DNA of 64,000 nucleotides from Candidatus Binatia bacterium (GTDB lineage: Bacteria; Vulcanimicrobiota; Vulcanimicrobiia; Vulcanimicrobiales; Vulcanimicrobiaceae): contig DATKHY010000004.1 in NCBI GenBank assembly GCA_035544215.1, positions 62,001 to 126,000 on the forward strand. Reading direction: 5' to 3'. Position numbers and translations under genes: made by a program. Positions 24,727 to 33,900 of this stretch are shown here, piece after piece; position 1 is the first letter of the stretch, and each line of letters opens with the position of its first letter. Below the pieces are notes generated by a model. The model was not told where the DNA came from. It saw nothing but the letters and a program-made list of their open reading frames with translations, and searched no databases.

Positions 24727-26885
24727 AGCGCGGTGCGTTCGCGCTTGGTAACGCGATAGACCCGGCGCACGTTCTTGAGCGTTTCGAGCTTCGTCAACAG
24801 CTTGTGCAAATGGTCGAGGTCGCGGATCTGGACGGTGAGGCTGGCCACGGCGACCCCGTCCTTGCGCACGCGCGCGTTGACCGAGCTCACCTGCGTCTTG
24901 AGCTCCGAGAAGACGGCCATGATGTCTTGCAGCAGCTGGGAGCGATCGTCGGCCTCGACCTCGACGTCCACGCCGTGCGTCAGGCCCGCGTCGTCGATCC
25001 ATTGCGCCTGCAAGATCCGCTCCGGAGTGGCGTTCATGTACGCGACGTTGGGACAGTCGGCGCGGTGGATGCTGACGCCGCGGCCGATCGTCACGTAGCC
25101 GATGATCGGATCGCCCGGCACGGGGGAGCAGCACTTCGAGAGCCGTACCAGCACGTCGTCCACGCCGGCGATGCGCACGCCGCTCGACCGGCGCACGCCC
25201 TTGCGCGGCGTCGGCCGGCGGCCGATCTTCGTGAGATCGACGACGTTGTCGTGCTTGAGCTCGTCGCGCAACCGATTGACGACGGCCTGCGCCGAAGCGT
25301 CGCCGAAGCCGATAGCGGCGTAGAGATCCGTTGGGGTCGCGTAGTTCAGACGCGACGCGATGCGTCCGAGCAGCTCGCCGCGCGCGACGTCCGTACGCAA
25401 CCCCGCGCGAGCCAGCTCCTGCTCGAGCGCCTCCTGCCCGGCTAAGACGTTCTCCTCGCGGCGCTCCTTGCGAAACCACTGCTTGATCTTGTGCTTCGCG
25501 CTGGAGGTCTTGACGATCGAGAGCCAGTCCAGCGAGGGGCGGCCGCTGGACTTATTGACGAGGATCTCGCAGATGTCGCCGTTCTGCATCGCGTAGTCGA
25601 GCGGAACGATCCGGCCGTTGATCTTCGCACCGACGCAATGATTGCCGACGTCGGTGTGCACTTGATAGGCGAAGTCCAGCGGCGTGCCGCCGGCGGGTGT
25701 CGAATAGACGTCGCCGCGCGGCGAGAACACGAAGACCTGCGAGTCGAACAGATCGAGCTTGAGGTTTTCCATGAAGACGCGCGAGTCTCGCATGTCCTTC
25801 TGCCACTCCAGCAGCGCGCGCAGCCACGAGAGCTTGTTCTCGAACTGGTCGGCCTTGCCGCCTTCCTTGTAGCGCCAGTGCGCGGCGATGCCGTATTCGC
25901 CGGTGCGGTGCATGTCCCAGGTGCGGATCTGGATCTCGAGCGGTTCGCCGCTCGGGCCCACGACCGTCGTGTGAAGCGACTGATACATGTTGGGCTTGGG
26001 CATCGCGATGTAATCTTTGAAGCGGCCCGGCAACGGCGTCCACATCGCGTGAACGGCGCCAAGCGCCGCGTAGCAGTCCTTCACGGTATCGACGATGATG
26101 CGGATCGCCGTCAGGTCGTAGATCGTCGAGAACTCGCGGCCCTTGCTGATCTTCGAGTAGATCGAGTAGAAGTGCTTCGGCCGGCCTTGGATCTCGGCGT
26201 TGACCTTTAGCGCCTTGAACTCGTCGCGGAGGCGCACGATTGCCGCTTCGACGTCGGCCTCGCGCTCGCGCCGCGTCTTGGCGACGCGTTCCACGATGTC
26301 GTGATAGCCCGCGGGATCGAGGTACCGAAGGCACTCGTCCTCGATCTCCCACTTGATCTTCCATATCCCGAGCCGGTGCGCGATCGGCGCGTAAATGTCG
26401 AGCGTCTCTCGCGCGATCCCCTGCTGCTTGGAGGGCGGCAGGCTCGCGAGCGTCCGCATGTTGTGCAGGCGATCGGCCAGCTTGATGATGATGACGCGGA
26501 TGTCCTTGGCCATCGCGAGGAACATCTTGCGCAGATTCTCGACCTGCGCGTCTTCCTTCGATTGGTACGGAATCCGCGTAAGCTTGGTCACGCCGTCGAC
26601 CAAGCGCGAGATCTCGTCGCCGAACTGCGCCGTGACCTGGTCGTTCGTGATCGAAGTATCCTCGACGACGTCGTGAAGCAGGGCCGCGGCGATCGTCTGA
26701 TGGTCCATCTCGAGGTCGGCCAGGATTCCGGCGACGGCCAGCGGGTGCTCGACGAACGACTCGCCGGACGCGCGGCGCTGGCCCTCGTGTGCCGCGACGG
26801 CGACCTCGTAGCCGCGCATCAGCGCCTCCGCGTCGGCGGAGGTGTCATAGCGGCGGACTCGCTCGATCAGGTCGGTGATGGTCAT
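24723..26885 (-). CDS. relA: Bifunctional (p)ppGpp synthetase/hydrolase Rel
   Basis: 720 residues with full Rel architecture. Hydrolase HD domain: HDVVEDTS with His71-Asp72 and Glu75-Asp76. Synthetase domain: RIIVDTVKDCYAALG, the RFKD motif (288-291) typical of bifunctional enzymes, and YQSLHTTVVGP. Then TGS (about 400-465) and C-terminal ACT (about 645-720). It makes and degrades the stringent-response alarmone. It lies downstream of apt, a pairing conserved in many bacteria. A TATAAT box ends 12 nt before ATG, suggesting a near-leaderless transcript. Confidence 0.96.
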   Translation of the reverse strand: MTITDLIERVRRYDTSADAEALMRGYEVAVAAHEGQRRASGESFVEHPLAVAGILADLEMDHQTIAAALLHDVVEDTSITNDQVTAQFGDEISRLVDGVTKLTRIPYQSKEDAQVENLRKMFLAMAKDIRVIIIKLADRLHNMRTLASLPPSKQQGIARETLDIYAPIAHRLGIWKIKWEIEDECLRYLDPAGYHDIVERVAKTRREREADVEAAIVRLRDEFKALKVNAEIQGRPKHFYSIYSKISKGREFSTIYDLTAIRIIVDTVKDCYAALGAVHAMWTPLPGRFKDYIAMPKPNMYQSLHTTVVGPSGEPLEIQIRTWDMHRTGEYGIAAHWRYKEGGKADQFENKLSWLRALLEWQKDMRDSRVFMENLKLDLFDSQVFVFSPRGDVYSTPAGGTPLDFAYQVHTDVGNHCVGAKINGRIVPLDYAMQNGDICEILVNKSSGRPSLDWLSIVKTSSAKHKIKQWFRKERREENVLAGQEALEQELARAGLRTDVARGELLGRIASRLNYATPTDLYAAIGFGDASAQAVVNRLRDELKHDNVVDLTKIGRRPTPRKGVRRSSGVRIAGVDDVLVRLSKCCSPVPGDPIIGYVTIGRGVSIHRADCPNVAYMNATPERILQAQWIDDAGLTHGVDVEVEADDRSQLLQDIMAVFSELKTQVSSVNARVRKDGVAVASLTVQIRDLDHLHKLLTKLETLKNVRRVYRVTKRERTAL

Positions 26886-26897
26886 GGATATCCCGCT

Positions 26898-26903
26898 ATT
26901 ATA
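26898..26903 (-). promoter_or_regulatory. TATAAT -10 box before relA
   Basis: A perfect TATAAT on the minus strand, 12 nt upstream of the relA ATG. Start of transcription would fall about 6 nt before the ATG. No good -35 is seen 17 nt upstream. Confidence 0.45.
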
Positions 26904-26936
26904 ACGCAGCGGGTCGCGCGGACGCGCCCTAGCGGC

Positions 26937-27419
26937 CTATGGGCTGCTAGCGGGGGAGGGGCTCGGGGCCGGGGTCACAGTCTCGACGTCGAGCCGATTC
27001 TTGAAGAAGATCGTCGCGATCTTGCCCTGAGCGTCGAGCGCGAGCCAGAGGTAAATGTTGCCGGAGGTGCAGCGCATCTGATAAATGTAGCCGCGCGCCT
27101 CGGGCGGGAAGTCGGGCGCGATCCAGTGCCCCATATAGACCTCGTCGATCAGGGGGCCGAGCTGGCCCAGCGCCGTCGACGTCTCCGTGATTTTCGCGTC
27201 GGAGAGCTTGTCCAGCACCTGTTTCGCGTACAGGCTCTTGTTGATGCTCCCGGCCTGCCACTGCACGAACTGCTGGCGCGCGAGTTTGGTGATCACGGGG
27301 TCCGCGACCGGCGTGGGCGTCGGCGCCGGTGTGGGCGTCGAGTGCGGGCGCGCGAAACTCGGCGCCGGCGCCGACACCAGGGCGGCGGTTACGATTGCGG
27401 CGGCGAGGGCGAACCTCAT
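26937..27419 (-). CDS. Small exported protein of unknown function
   Basis: 160 residues with a clear signal peptide (ALAAAIVTAALVSAPAPSFA), then a Pro/Thr spacer (STPTPAPTPTPVADP) and a compact domain (about 42-140) with LARQQFVQWQAGSINKSLYA and a Cys in YQMRCTSGNIYLWLALD. The domain ends in another Pro/Ser tail. It begins 6 nt after apt, so it is co-transcribed. It resembles periplasmic proteins with an RxQFxxWQ helix followed by a beta region, but no named family is assigned. Confidence 0.6.
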   Translation of the reverse strand: MRFALAAAIVTAALVSAPAPSFARPHSTPTPAPTPTPVADPVITKLARQQFVQWQAGSINKSLYAKQVLDKLSDAKITETSTALGQLGPLIDEVYMGHWIAPDFPPEARGYIYQMRCTSGNIYLWLALDAQGKIATIFFKNRLDVETVTPAPSPSPASSP

Positions 27420-27425
27420 CGGCGA

Positions 27426-27938
27426 TCAGTACGAAAGGAAGGTGACGACGTCGTGGCCCGCAAGCTTCTCGCGCCCCTTGAGGTCGGTCAGCTCGACCAA
27501 GAACGCGAAGGCGTCGACGCTGGCGCCGAGTCGTTCGAGGAGCCGGCCAGTTGCGGCGGCAGTGCCGCCCGTCGCGAGCAGGTCGTCCACGACGAGGACG
27601 TGGTCGCCCTTGCCGATGGCATCGGCGTGGATTTCGAGCGCGTTGGTCCCGTATTCGAGCGCGTACTCCTCGCTGAGCTTGTCATGCGGCAACTTTCCGG
27701 GCTTGCGCACCGGGATGAATCCGGCCCCGATTGCGTACGCGATCGGCGCCCCGAGAATGTATCCGCGTGCCTCGACGCCGACGACGTAGTCGATTCCGCG
27801 GCCGCTGAAACGCTCCACGAACAGGTCGATCGTGCGCCGAAAGCCTTGCTTATCTTTCAACAACGGGGTAATGTCACGGAAAAGGATTCCGGGAATCGGA
27901 AAATCCGGGATCGCTCGAATCAGGGTTTCGATCTCCAC
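27426..27938 (-). CDS. apt: Adenine phosphoribosyltransferase
   Basis: 170 residues from GTG 27938. N-terminal IPDFPIPGILFRDITPLLKD and VGVEARGYILGAPIAYAIG are Apt signatures. The PRPP-binding motif is VLVVDDLLATGGTAAA. It salvages adenine to AMP. The frame continues upstream without coding character. Divergent from the small protein at 27990 with about 50 nt between starts. Confidence 0.95.
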   Translation of the reverse strand: MEIETLIRAIPDFPIPGILFRDITPLLKDKQGFRRTIDLFVERFSGRGIDYVVGVEARGYILGAPIAYAIGAGFIPVRKPGKLPHDKLSEEYALEYGTNALEIHADAIGKGDHVLVVDDLLATGGTAAATGRLLERLGASVDAFAFLVELTDLKGREKLAGHDVVTFLSY

Positions 27939-27989
27939 GACGGGACCGGTTACAGTCGGGGGATCGAAGGGCCTGCAGAAAGGATGGAC

Positions 27990-28295
27990 ATGAAGAGACC
28001 GTACGCCCTGGCCGCCGCGATGACTGCGGCGCTCGCCGCGGGCACGGTTGCTCCCGCGCTTGCCAACGGCGCGGGCAGCACCACCACGATCATCGTACTC
28101 AGTGCTGCCGCAGTCGGCTCCGTCCCGCTCATCGTCAACTATAATCACAAGGTCCGCGAGAAACGAGCGGAGGAGCAGGAGGTCGCGCGCCGGCAAGATG
28201 CCTATCGCGACTGGTTCTATCACAAGTACGGCTACTACCCGACCTACGATCAGTTCAGGCAGTGGTACGTGCAGACATACAACACCAACCCGTAG
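27990..28295 (+). CDS. Small exported/membrane protein of unknown function
   Basis: 101 residues. AGAAAGG (27977-27983) touches the first ATG at 27984 and is well spaced for the second at 27990, so MKRPYALAAAM is chosen. A signal peptide (AAGTVAPALA) is followed by one membrane segment (TTTIIVLSAAAVGSVPLIV), a charged helix (VREKRAEEQEVARRQDAYR) and an aromatic end (WFYHKYGYYPTYDQFRQWY). No family is recognised. A terminator follows. Confidence 0.65.
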   Translation: MKRPYALAAAMTAALAAGTVAPALANGAGSTTTIIVLSAAAVGSVPLIVNYNHKVREKRAEEQEVARRQDAYRDWFYHKYGYYPTYDQFRQWYVQTYNTNP

Positions 28296-28311
28296 GCGCT
28301 AACGACGGAAA

Positions 28312-28347
28312 AACGCCGAGCCACTCCACGCGGAACGGCTCGGCGTT
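28312..28347 (+). terminator. Terminator hairpin after the small exported protein
   Basis: 11-bp perfect stem AACGCCGAGCC / GGCTCGGCGTT with a 14-nt loop. It ends in CTCCTT rather than a long T-run. It finishes 6 nt before the next ATG, so the next gene would be leaderless or depend on readthrough. Confidence 0.65.
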
Positions 28348-28353
28348 CTCCTT

Positions 28354-29157
28354 ATGAAACTCGACCTCAGCGAGCCGAGGACGCGGCTGCTGCTCGCCAT
28401 CGCGATCTCCATAGCGATCCACGAGGCGGCCGCCGGACTCGTGCCGCAGGCACTTCGGCGCCCCTCCCCAAGTGCGGAAGTCGTCACGCGCGCGCAGATC
28501 GTGCGCGTCGCGATACGCGCCGTCGCGACGCCGACGCCCCGACCGGTGCGCGTCGCCGAGCGGGTTCGTACCGTTGCGGCAGCGCCGGCGCCGCGCCGTG
28601 CCGCGGCCGCTTCGCGGCAGGTTGCGCAAGCCCCGGTTCATCGTGCCGAACCGCGTCGCAGCGTGCCGCGCTCGCCGTCGCAGGGCCGCCCAGTATGGGA
28701 CGCGGCCGGGAGCGGCAACGGTCACGCCGGCTTCGCGTTAGCCGGTACCGGCACAAACGGCAGCGCCCGCGCGGGCGCAGCCGGCGACGCTGCCGCGCCG
28801 GCGAGCGATACGCGCCCGTGCGGCTTCGTGACATTCTCGGATCCCCACGGCTCGCAGTTCGACTCGCGCACGCGCGGCTTCTGGGTGGACATCCGCATGG
28901 CGGTCCGCTTCTCTGACGGAACGACGCAGTCGATGATTCTCGACTATCCTTGGTACTATCCGAGCGAAGCCGCCAATCCGTGGTCGGACGCGAACCTGCG
29001 CGATCCGAACTTCCCGACGCGCTTCCAGCAGCCGCCGCCCGAAAAGGCGATGGGTGAGCCGCCGCTCGTGCAATACGTCATGGCGCATAGCACTGCGGAC
29101 GGACTCACCCTCTTACGCGATTGCCCCGCGCTATCGCCGGCGGCCGAGACTCCTTAA
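28354..29157 (+). CDS. Membrane-anchored protein with a TonB-like N-terminal layout, unknown function
   Basis: 267 residues. A short cytoplasmic start and one membrane segment (LLLAIAISIAIHEAAAGLV) lead into an Ala/Pro/Arg-rich stalk (about 40-115), a Gly-rich stretch and a C-terminal domain with two cysteines (RPCGFVTFSDPHGSQFD and LLRDCPALSP). The anchor-stalk-domain layout resembles TonB or related transducers, but the C-terminal domain does not match TonB motifs. The conserved-looking DYPWYYPSEAANPW is of unknown meaning. Convergent with the next gene; the last 4 nt overlap. Confidence 0.55.
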   Translation: MKLDLSEPRTRLLLAIAISIAIHEAAAGLVPQALRRPSPSAEVVTRAQIVRVAIRAVATPTPRPVRVAERVRTVAAAPAPRRAAAASRQVAQAPVHRAEPRRSVPRSPSQGRPVWDAAGSGNGHAGFALAGTGTNGSARAGAAGDAAAPASDTRPCGFVTFSDPHGSQFDSRTRGFWVDIRMAVRFSDGTTQSMILDYPWYYPSEAANPWSDANLRDPNFPTRFQQPPPEKAMGEPPLVQYVMAHSTADGLTLLRDCPALSPAAETP

Positions 29158-30176
29158 GTTCCCAGCGCGTTGTCCGGGCTGACGGAGACCGGCCAATCTC
29201 CGGCATTGGTAGTGAGCTTATTGCTCAGCGACGTGCCGTTGGGATAGGCGATGTCCGCAATGACGAACGGGCCGGCGCTGGTCTCGACGCTCACGTACAA
29301 CGTCTTGTTGTCTTTGCTGAGCGCGAGCCCGAACGGGAAACCCGTCACGCTGATCTTCTTCGACGGATTGGTCTGCCCCGCGGGAATGTAATCGATCGTG
29401 TCCGAGGAGTCGTCGAGCACGATGATGTTGCCCGATTTGTCGACTTCGAGAGCGCCCGGCGAGCCGACGTTCAGGTTGAGGTTCTTGCCTGTGGTCGAGC
29501 CGGGAGCGAACTCCTCGACCTCGGTTCCCACCTGTGCGTACAGGTTATCCTTCGAATCGGTCGCCAGATACTCGGGACTGCTGGCGACGCTTATCGTAAG
29601 CGATGGGGATGTCTGGCCCTTCGGATACACGGTGATCGTATCGTTGCCGACGTTGGCGCAATAGACGGTTCCGGCGGCGTCGACGGTGAGGCCGGTCGGC
29701 CGGTTCACGCCGTTGGTGATGGTCAAGAACGGCGTCGTTTGCCCGGCCTTGTACCCGGTGATCGAGTTTTTGTTGCTGCCATTGTAACCGATGTTCGTCG
29801 CGTACACGCTGCCGGACGCGTCGACGAAGAGGCGCTCGGGATTAAAGAGGCCACTGGTGATCTGGCCTTTCTGCGCGCCGGACGAGGAGTAGATCGTGAT
29901 GGTGCTCGTATCGTAGTTGCCCCAATAGATCTTGGTTCTCACCCTGTGATGACGGTCCGGCGAAAACCAGCCCTGAGCGTGCGAGCCGCTCGCGTTCGAA
30001 GTCGTGCCGTGCCCGGCCGCGAGAATGCGATTGTCGCTGACCGTGCGCTTCGCGCCGGGCTGCGCCGCAGGCGCGGAGCCGGTGCTTGGCGGTCCTGCGG
30101 CAGAGCAACCTGCGGCCAGCGTGACGAGTAGGGAAGCCGCCGCCGCGCGACGGCCAATGGAAAGACTGGAGAGCAA
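29154..30176 (-). CDS. Secreted NHL/SMP-30-like propeller lipoprotein
   Basis: 340 residues with a lipobox (LVTLAAGCSA). At least five blades alternate VDASGSVYATNIG, ITVYPKGQTSPSLTIS, VDKSGNIIVLDDSS and LSKDNKTLYVSV. Each blade carries a GQT-x-P element (AGQTTPFLT, KGQTSPSLT, AGQTNPSKK). The fold is a beta-propeller as in gluconolactonase or NHL proteins, but no metal or catalytic residues can be assigned. It is a distant relative of the tandem pair at 21566-23898. Confidence 0.75.
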   Translation of the reverse strand: MLSSLSIGRRAAAASLLVTLAAGCSAAGPPSTGSAPAAQPGAKRTVSDNRILAAGHGTTSNASGSHAQGWFSPDRHHRVRTKIYWGNYDTSTITIYSSSGAQKGQITSGLFNPERLFVDASGSVYATNIGYNGSNKNSITGYKAGQTTPFLTITNGVNRPTGLTVDAAGTVYCANVGNDTITVYPKGQTSPSLTISVASSPEYLATDSKDNLYAQVGTEVEEFAPGSTTGKNLNLNVGSPGALEVDKSGNIIVLDDSSDTIDYIPAGQTNPSKKISVTGFPFGLALSKDNKTLYVSVETSAGPFVIADIAYPNGTSLSNKLTTNAGDWPVSVSPDNALGT

Positions 30177-30223
30177 AGCGAAGTCCTCCTGGCGTTAGTG
30201 AATAGGGATGGCCAGGAGTTTCT

Positions 30224-31108
30224 TTAGACTTTCAGCTCGACCTTTTCGAGGGCGCCCTTCGTCGACACGACGTGGTGATTGAGGCGCAGCTGCTCGGGAT
30301 CCAAGCCGAACGCGAGGCCCAATAGCTGGGGCAGATGGAAAATCGGAACGTCGATCTCTTGCTTGAGGACACGCGCAGCGTCGGGCTGCTGTCCGTCGAG
30401 ATTCAGATGACAAAGCGGACACGGCGTTACGAGGAGGTCGGCGCCCTTCTCCTTAGCCTCGATGATGTGGTTGCCGCCCATCGCGAGCGCCTTGTCACGA
30501 TTGAACGTCAGCATCGGGAAGCCGCAGCACTTCGTCGAGCCGCGATACTCGACGGGCTCGGCGCCGAGCAGCGCGATGAGCTGTTCGAGGTACGTCTTGC
30601 GCTCGGGCCGCTCGCGCAGGCCGAGTTCTTCGACCGGGCGCAGGATGTAGCAGCCGTAGAACGGCGCGACCTTCAATCCGGTCAACTTGCGCTTGATGGC
30701 GACGGCGACGCGATCGATGCCGATGTCTTCGAAGAGCATCCAGAGCAGGTGCTTGACCTTGGTCGTGCCGCCGTAGCGGAAGCCTTGGTCGGCGATCGTC
30801 GCGTTCGCGCGATCCATTCGCGCCGGGTCCCTCTGCAGATGATAGTTGTGATTCGAAAGCACGCCTTGACACGTGCTGCAGATCGTCATGAGATCGGCGC
30901 CTTGCGCCTCGGCCATCGCCAGCATCAACGCGTTGAGCGCGTCGCCGAGCTCGGGATTCTGCTCGCTCAGGACGCCGGCGCCGCAGCATGGCGCCGACTC
31001 GAGCTCGTGCAGCTCGAGACCGAGGGGCTCGGCGATGGCCGTAGCCGACACGTAGAGCTCCGGGCAGGCGCCTTTCGAGACGCAGCCGGGAAAGAACGCA
31101 ACCTTCAC
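30224..31108 (-). CDS. HdrB-like membrane-anchor subunit of succinate dehydrogenase (SdhE type)
   Basis: 294 residues from GTG 31108, which overlaps the sdhB stop as GTGA. Two CCG-type cysteine motifs are present: APCCGAGVLSEQNPEL followed by CSTC, and STKCCGFPM followed by CPLCHLN, as in heterodisulfide reductase subunit B. Such proteins replace the haem-containing SdhC/D anchors in non-classical (type E) succinate:quinone reductases and carry a special [4Fe-4S] cluster. No transmembrane helix is visible, so membrane contact is probably through amphipathic helices. Confidence 0.88.
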   Translation of the reverse strand: MKVAFFPGCVSKGACPELYVSATAIAEPLGLELHELESAPCCGAGVLSEQNPELGDALNALMLAMAEAQGADLMTICSTCQGVLSNHNYHLQRDPARMDRANATIADQGFRYGGTTKVKHLLWMLFEDIGIDRVAVAIKRKLTGLKVAPFYGCYILRPVEELGLRERPERKTYLEQLIALLGAEPVEYRGSTKCCGFPMLTFNRDKALAMGGNHIIEAKEKGADLLVTPCPLCHLNLDGQQPDAARVLKQEIDVPIFHLPQLLGLAFGLDPEQLRLNHHVVSTKGALEKVELKV

Positions 31109-32115
31109 TTGAACCGTCCTCCGACACGTTCGAAAATCGCTTTGATGCGCTTGAACCCTGGAATTTTGTGATGAATCAGCGGCGGGAGCTTGCCGGCGCG
31201 CAGCAGGTTGAACGCGCTCGGAAGCACTTTGAGCTGCTCGACGAAGTTGAAGTAACCGATCGATTTCGGCATCAGCGTCAGCTCGTTGAGCCGTCCGCTG
31301 TCGCGCACGGACTCGGCGAAGGCGTCGGCGTGACGTGTGCCGGGATTGTTCGTGAACCCGGCGTCGACCGCAAGCTTGCGCAGTTTTAAGATCTGTTCTA
31401 GCGGCGCGACGCCCTTGGGGCACTGCGTGACGCACTCGTAACAGTGCGTGCAGTCCCAAATGCCGCCGGACTCGCTGTACTGGCCAAGCCGCTCCTTCGT
31501 CTCCGCGTCGCGCGGATCGCCCGTATAGCGATAGGCCTGCGCGAGCGCCTGCGGCCCGAGGAATTCGGAGTTGACCGCGAACGATTCGCAGTCCATCAGG
31601 CAGGCGCCGCAGCTGATGCAGCTGACCTCTTGGATCAGCTCCTCCATCGCCGCGTTCGGCACGCGGTACTCCTCGTCGGGCGGCGGGACCGGCTGTTTGT
31701 TCTGCAGCCACGGCTTGACCGCGAGGTGCTTCTCCCAAAACGGCGCCATGTCGCAGACGAGGTCGCGGATGACCGGCATGGACGGCGGCGACTCGACGCG
31801 GGTCTTTCCGTCCTTGGTGAACTCCTGCAGCTTGCTCTTGCAGGCGAGATTCGCGTGGCCGTTGATCCACATCGCGCACGAGCCGCAGATCGCGCTGCGG
31901 CACGCGCAGCGCACGGCCAGCGACTGGTCCTGGTACTCCCGGATCTCGATGAGGGCGTCCAGCACGACCGCGTGTTCCGGGAGATCGACGGTGTACGTCT
32001 GATAGCGCCTTGCCGGCGAACGGTTCCAAGGAGGCGGATACGGCTCGCCCGGGATCGCGTTGTCGGCGTAGCGGCCTTCGGGGTTGTAGCGCCCGACTTC
32101 GATCGTAAACTGCAT
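31105..32115 (-). CDS. sdhB: Succinate dehydrogenase/fumarate reductase iron-sulfur subunit
   Basis: 336 residues, longer than the common 235-250 owing to a C-terminal extension of about 80 residues. Cluster motifs: [2Fe-2S] CRSAICGSCAMW with a later Cys in NLACKSK; CISCGACLMDC; CTHCYECVTQCPKG. It passes electrons from the flavin of SdhA to the HdrB-like subunit. It begins immediately after the sdhA stop. Confidence 0.94.
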   Translation of the reverse strand: MQFTIEVGRYNPEGRYADNAIPGEPYPPPWNRSPARRYQTYTVDLPEHAVVLDALIEIREYQDQSLAVRCACRSAICGSCAMWINGHANLACKSKLQEFTKDGKTRVESPPSMPVIRDLVCDMAPFWEKHLAVKPWLQNKQPVPPPDEEYRVPNAAMEELIQEVSCISCGACLMDCESFAVNSEFLGPQALAQAYRYTGDPRDAETKERLGQYSESGGIWDCTHCYECVTQCPKGVAPLEQILKLRKLAVDAGFTNNPGTRHADAFAESVRDSGRLNELTLMPKSIGYFNFVEQLKVLPSAFNLLRAGKLPPLIHHKIPGFKRIKAIFERVGGRFK

Positions 32116-33795
32116 TTAGTAGGTGCGCACCTCGGGCTTCCAGCGTGTGATGGTGACGGGAACGTGCGAAACCTCCGGCTCGCGATCGTCGCGAAGGGTC
32201 AGCACGATGTGTCTCAACCAGTCCGCGTCGTTGCGTTCCGGATGTTCGGTGTGCGTATGCGCCCCGCGGCTCTCCTTGCGCTCGAGCGCGGCCCGGATGA
32301 TCGCTTCGCCGCAGTCCAGCAGATAGCCGAGCTCCAACGCGAACTCGAGCGCCTGATTGAAGACCCTGCCCTTGTCGCCAACGGCGATGCGCTCGTAGCG
32401 CTTCTGGTATTCCTTGAGGGCCGCTAGTGCCTCGCGCAAACCGGCGTCGTTGCGATAGAGCCCGACCTTTTCGTCCATCATCGTCGCGAGCTCGAGGCGC
32501 AGACCGGCGGGCGTGTCGCCGGTGTACGGCCGCTCGAGCAACTCTTGCAGACGGGCCTGCTCAGAAGCCAGCAGATTTTCGCCGCCCGTGCTGGCCGTCG
32601 TGCGCTTCGCGTAGTCGGCCGACGCCTTGCCGGAGCGGCGCCCGAAGACGATCGTGTCGAGCAGCGAGTTCGCGCCGAGGCGGTTGCCGCCGTGGACGCT
32701 GACGCACGCGACCTCGCCCGCCGCGTAGATGCCCGGCACGCTCGTCGCGCCCTCGACGTCGGTCTTGATGCCGCCCATCTGATAGTGCATGCCGGGCCGC
32801 ACCGGGACGGGCTCCTTGATCATGTCGATGCCGAGATAGTCGAGGGCCATCTCGTGAATCTGTGGGAGCTTCTTCAATATGACCTCGGGGCCGAGATGGC
32901 GCAGGTCGAGCAAGACGTTGCCGTCGATGCCACGGCCCTCCGCGATCTCGGTCGCCTCCGCACGCGACGTCACGTCGCGCGCCGCCAGCTCCATCTTGTT
33001 AGGCGCGTAGCGCTTCATGAAGCGCTCGCCCTCGGAGTTCAGCAAGTAGGCGCCCTCGCCGCGTGCAGCCTCCGTCATCAAGAAGCCGCTGCCGGCCAGC
33101 GTCGTGGGATGGTATTGCACCATCTCCATGTCCATCAACGGCGCGCCGGCGCGATACGCGAGCGAATATCCGTCGCCGGTGCAGATCAGCGCGTTGGTGC
33201 TTGGCTCGTAGAGACGTCCGAGGCCTCCGCTGGCGACGACGACCGCCTTGGCGCGTAGCAGGTGCAGCTCGCCGGTGATCATCTCCAGCGCCACGAGCCC
33301 GCGGCACGCGCCGCCTTCCATGAACAGCTTGGTGGCGAACCACTCCTCGTAGACCTTGACGCCGGCCTTGAGGATTTGGTCGTACAGGGTGACGAGCAGC
33401 GCCTGGCCCGTGATGTCGCCGACGAAATACGTGCGCGCCAACGAAGCGCCGCCGAATGCGCGCTTCCCGAGCTTGCCGTCGGGTCCGCGATAGAAGATGA
33501 CGCCCATGTGCTCGAACTCGATGATGTCCGCGGGCGCCTCCTGAGCCATGATCTCCACGGCGTCCTGATCCGCGAGATAATCGCTGCCCTTGACGGTGTC
33601 GAAGGCGTGCGACTCCCAGCTGTCCTCCTCGGAGATCGCGGCGTTGATGCCGCCCTGTGCCGCGCTCGAGTGGCTGCGAATCGGATGCACCTTGGTGACG
33701 ATCGCGACGTCGGCACCGCCGCGTGCCGCCTCCAGCGCCGCCCGCATGCCTGCCAAGCCGGCGCCCAAGATCAAGACGTCGTGATCGCGCGTCAC
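32116..33795 (-). CDS. sdhA: Succinate dehydrogenase/fumarate reductase flavoprotein subunit
   Basis: 559 residues. N-terminal FAD site GAGLAGMRAALEAARGG; the covalent-flavin histidine lies in IRSHSSAAQGGINAA; substrate and capping motifs include SVHGGNRLGANSLLD. It oxidises succinate to fumarate in the TCA cycle, or runs in reverse. GTG start; first gene of sdhA-sdhB-sdhE. The C-terminal helix (LRHIVLTLRDDREP) is normal for the family. Confidence 0.96.
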   Translation of the reverse strand: MTRDHDVLILGAGLAGMRAALEAARGGADVAIVTKVHPIRSHSSAAQGGINAAISEEDSWESHAFDTVKGSDYLADQDAVEIMAQEAPADIIEFEHMGVIFYRGPDGKLGKRAFGGASLARTYFVGDITGQALLVTLYDQILKAGVKVYEEWFATKLFMEGGACRGLVALEMITGELHLLRAKAVVVASGGLGRLYEPSTNALICTGDGYSLAYRAGAPLMDMEMVQYHPTTLAGSGFLMTEAARGEGAYLLNSEGERFMKRYAPNKMELAARDVTSRAEATEIAEGRGIDGNVLLDLRHLGPEVILKKLPQIHEMALDYLGIDMIKEPVPVRPGMHYQMGGIKTDVEGATSVPGIYAAGEVACVSVHGGNRLGANSLLDTIVFGRRSGKASADYAKRTTASTGGENLLASEQARLQELLERPYTGDTPAGLRLELATMMDEKVGLYRNDAGLREALAALKEYQKRYERIAVGDKGRVFNQALEFALELGYLLDCGEAIIRAALERKESRGAHTHTEHPERNDADWLRHIVLTLRDDREPEVSHVPVTITRWKPEVRTY

Positions 33796-33900
33796 GAGCC
33801 TGTTGTTTCCCCTAAAAGCACGGCCACATCCCGAACGCTTGTTCGATGCAATTCTCGATCCATTTCGACTCTTGCGAGCATAGCAAGCCGCCGGCGCGCG

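Noticed and set aside
26301-28295. 664-codon plus-strand open frame
   Set aside because: Most of it is antisense to relA and apt and is Arg/Asp-rich shadow coding; only its last 101 codons (27990-28295) have a signal peptide, RBS and terminator.
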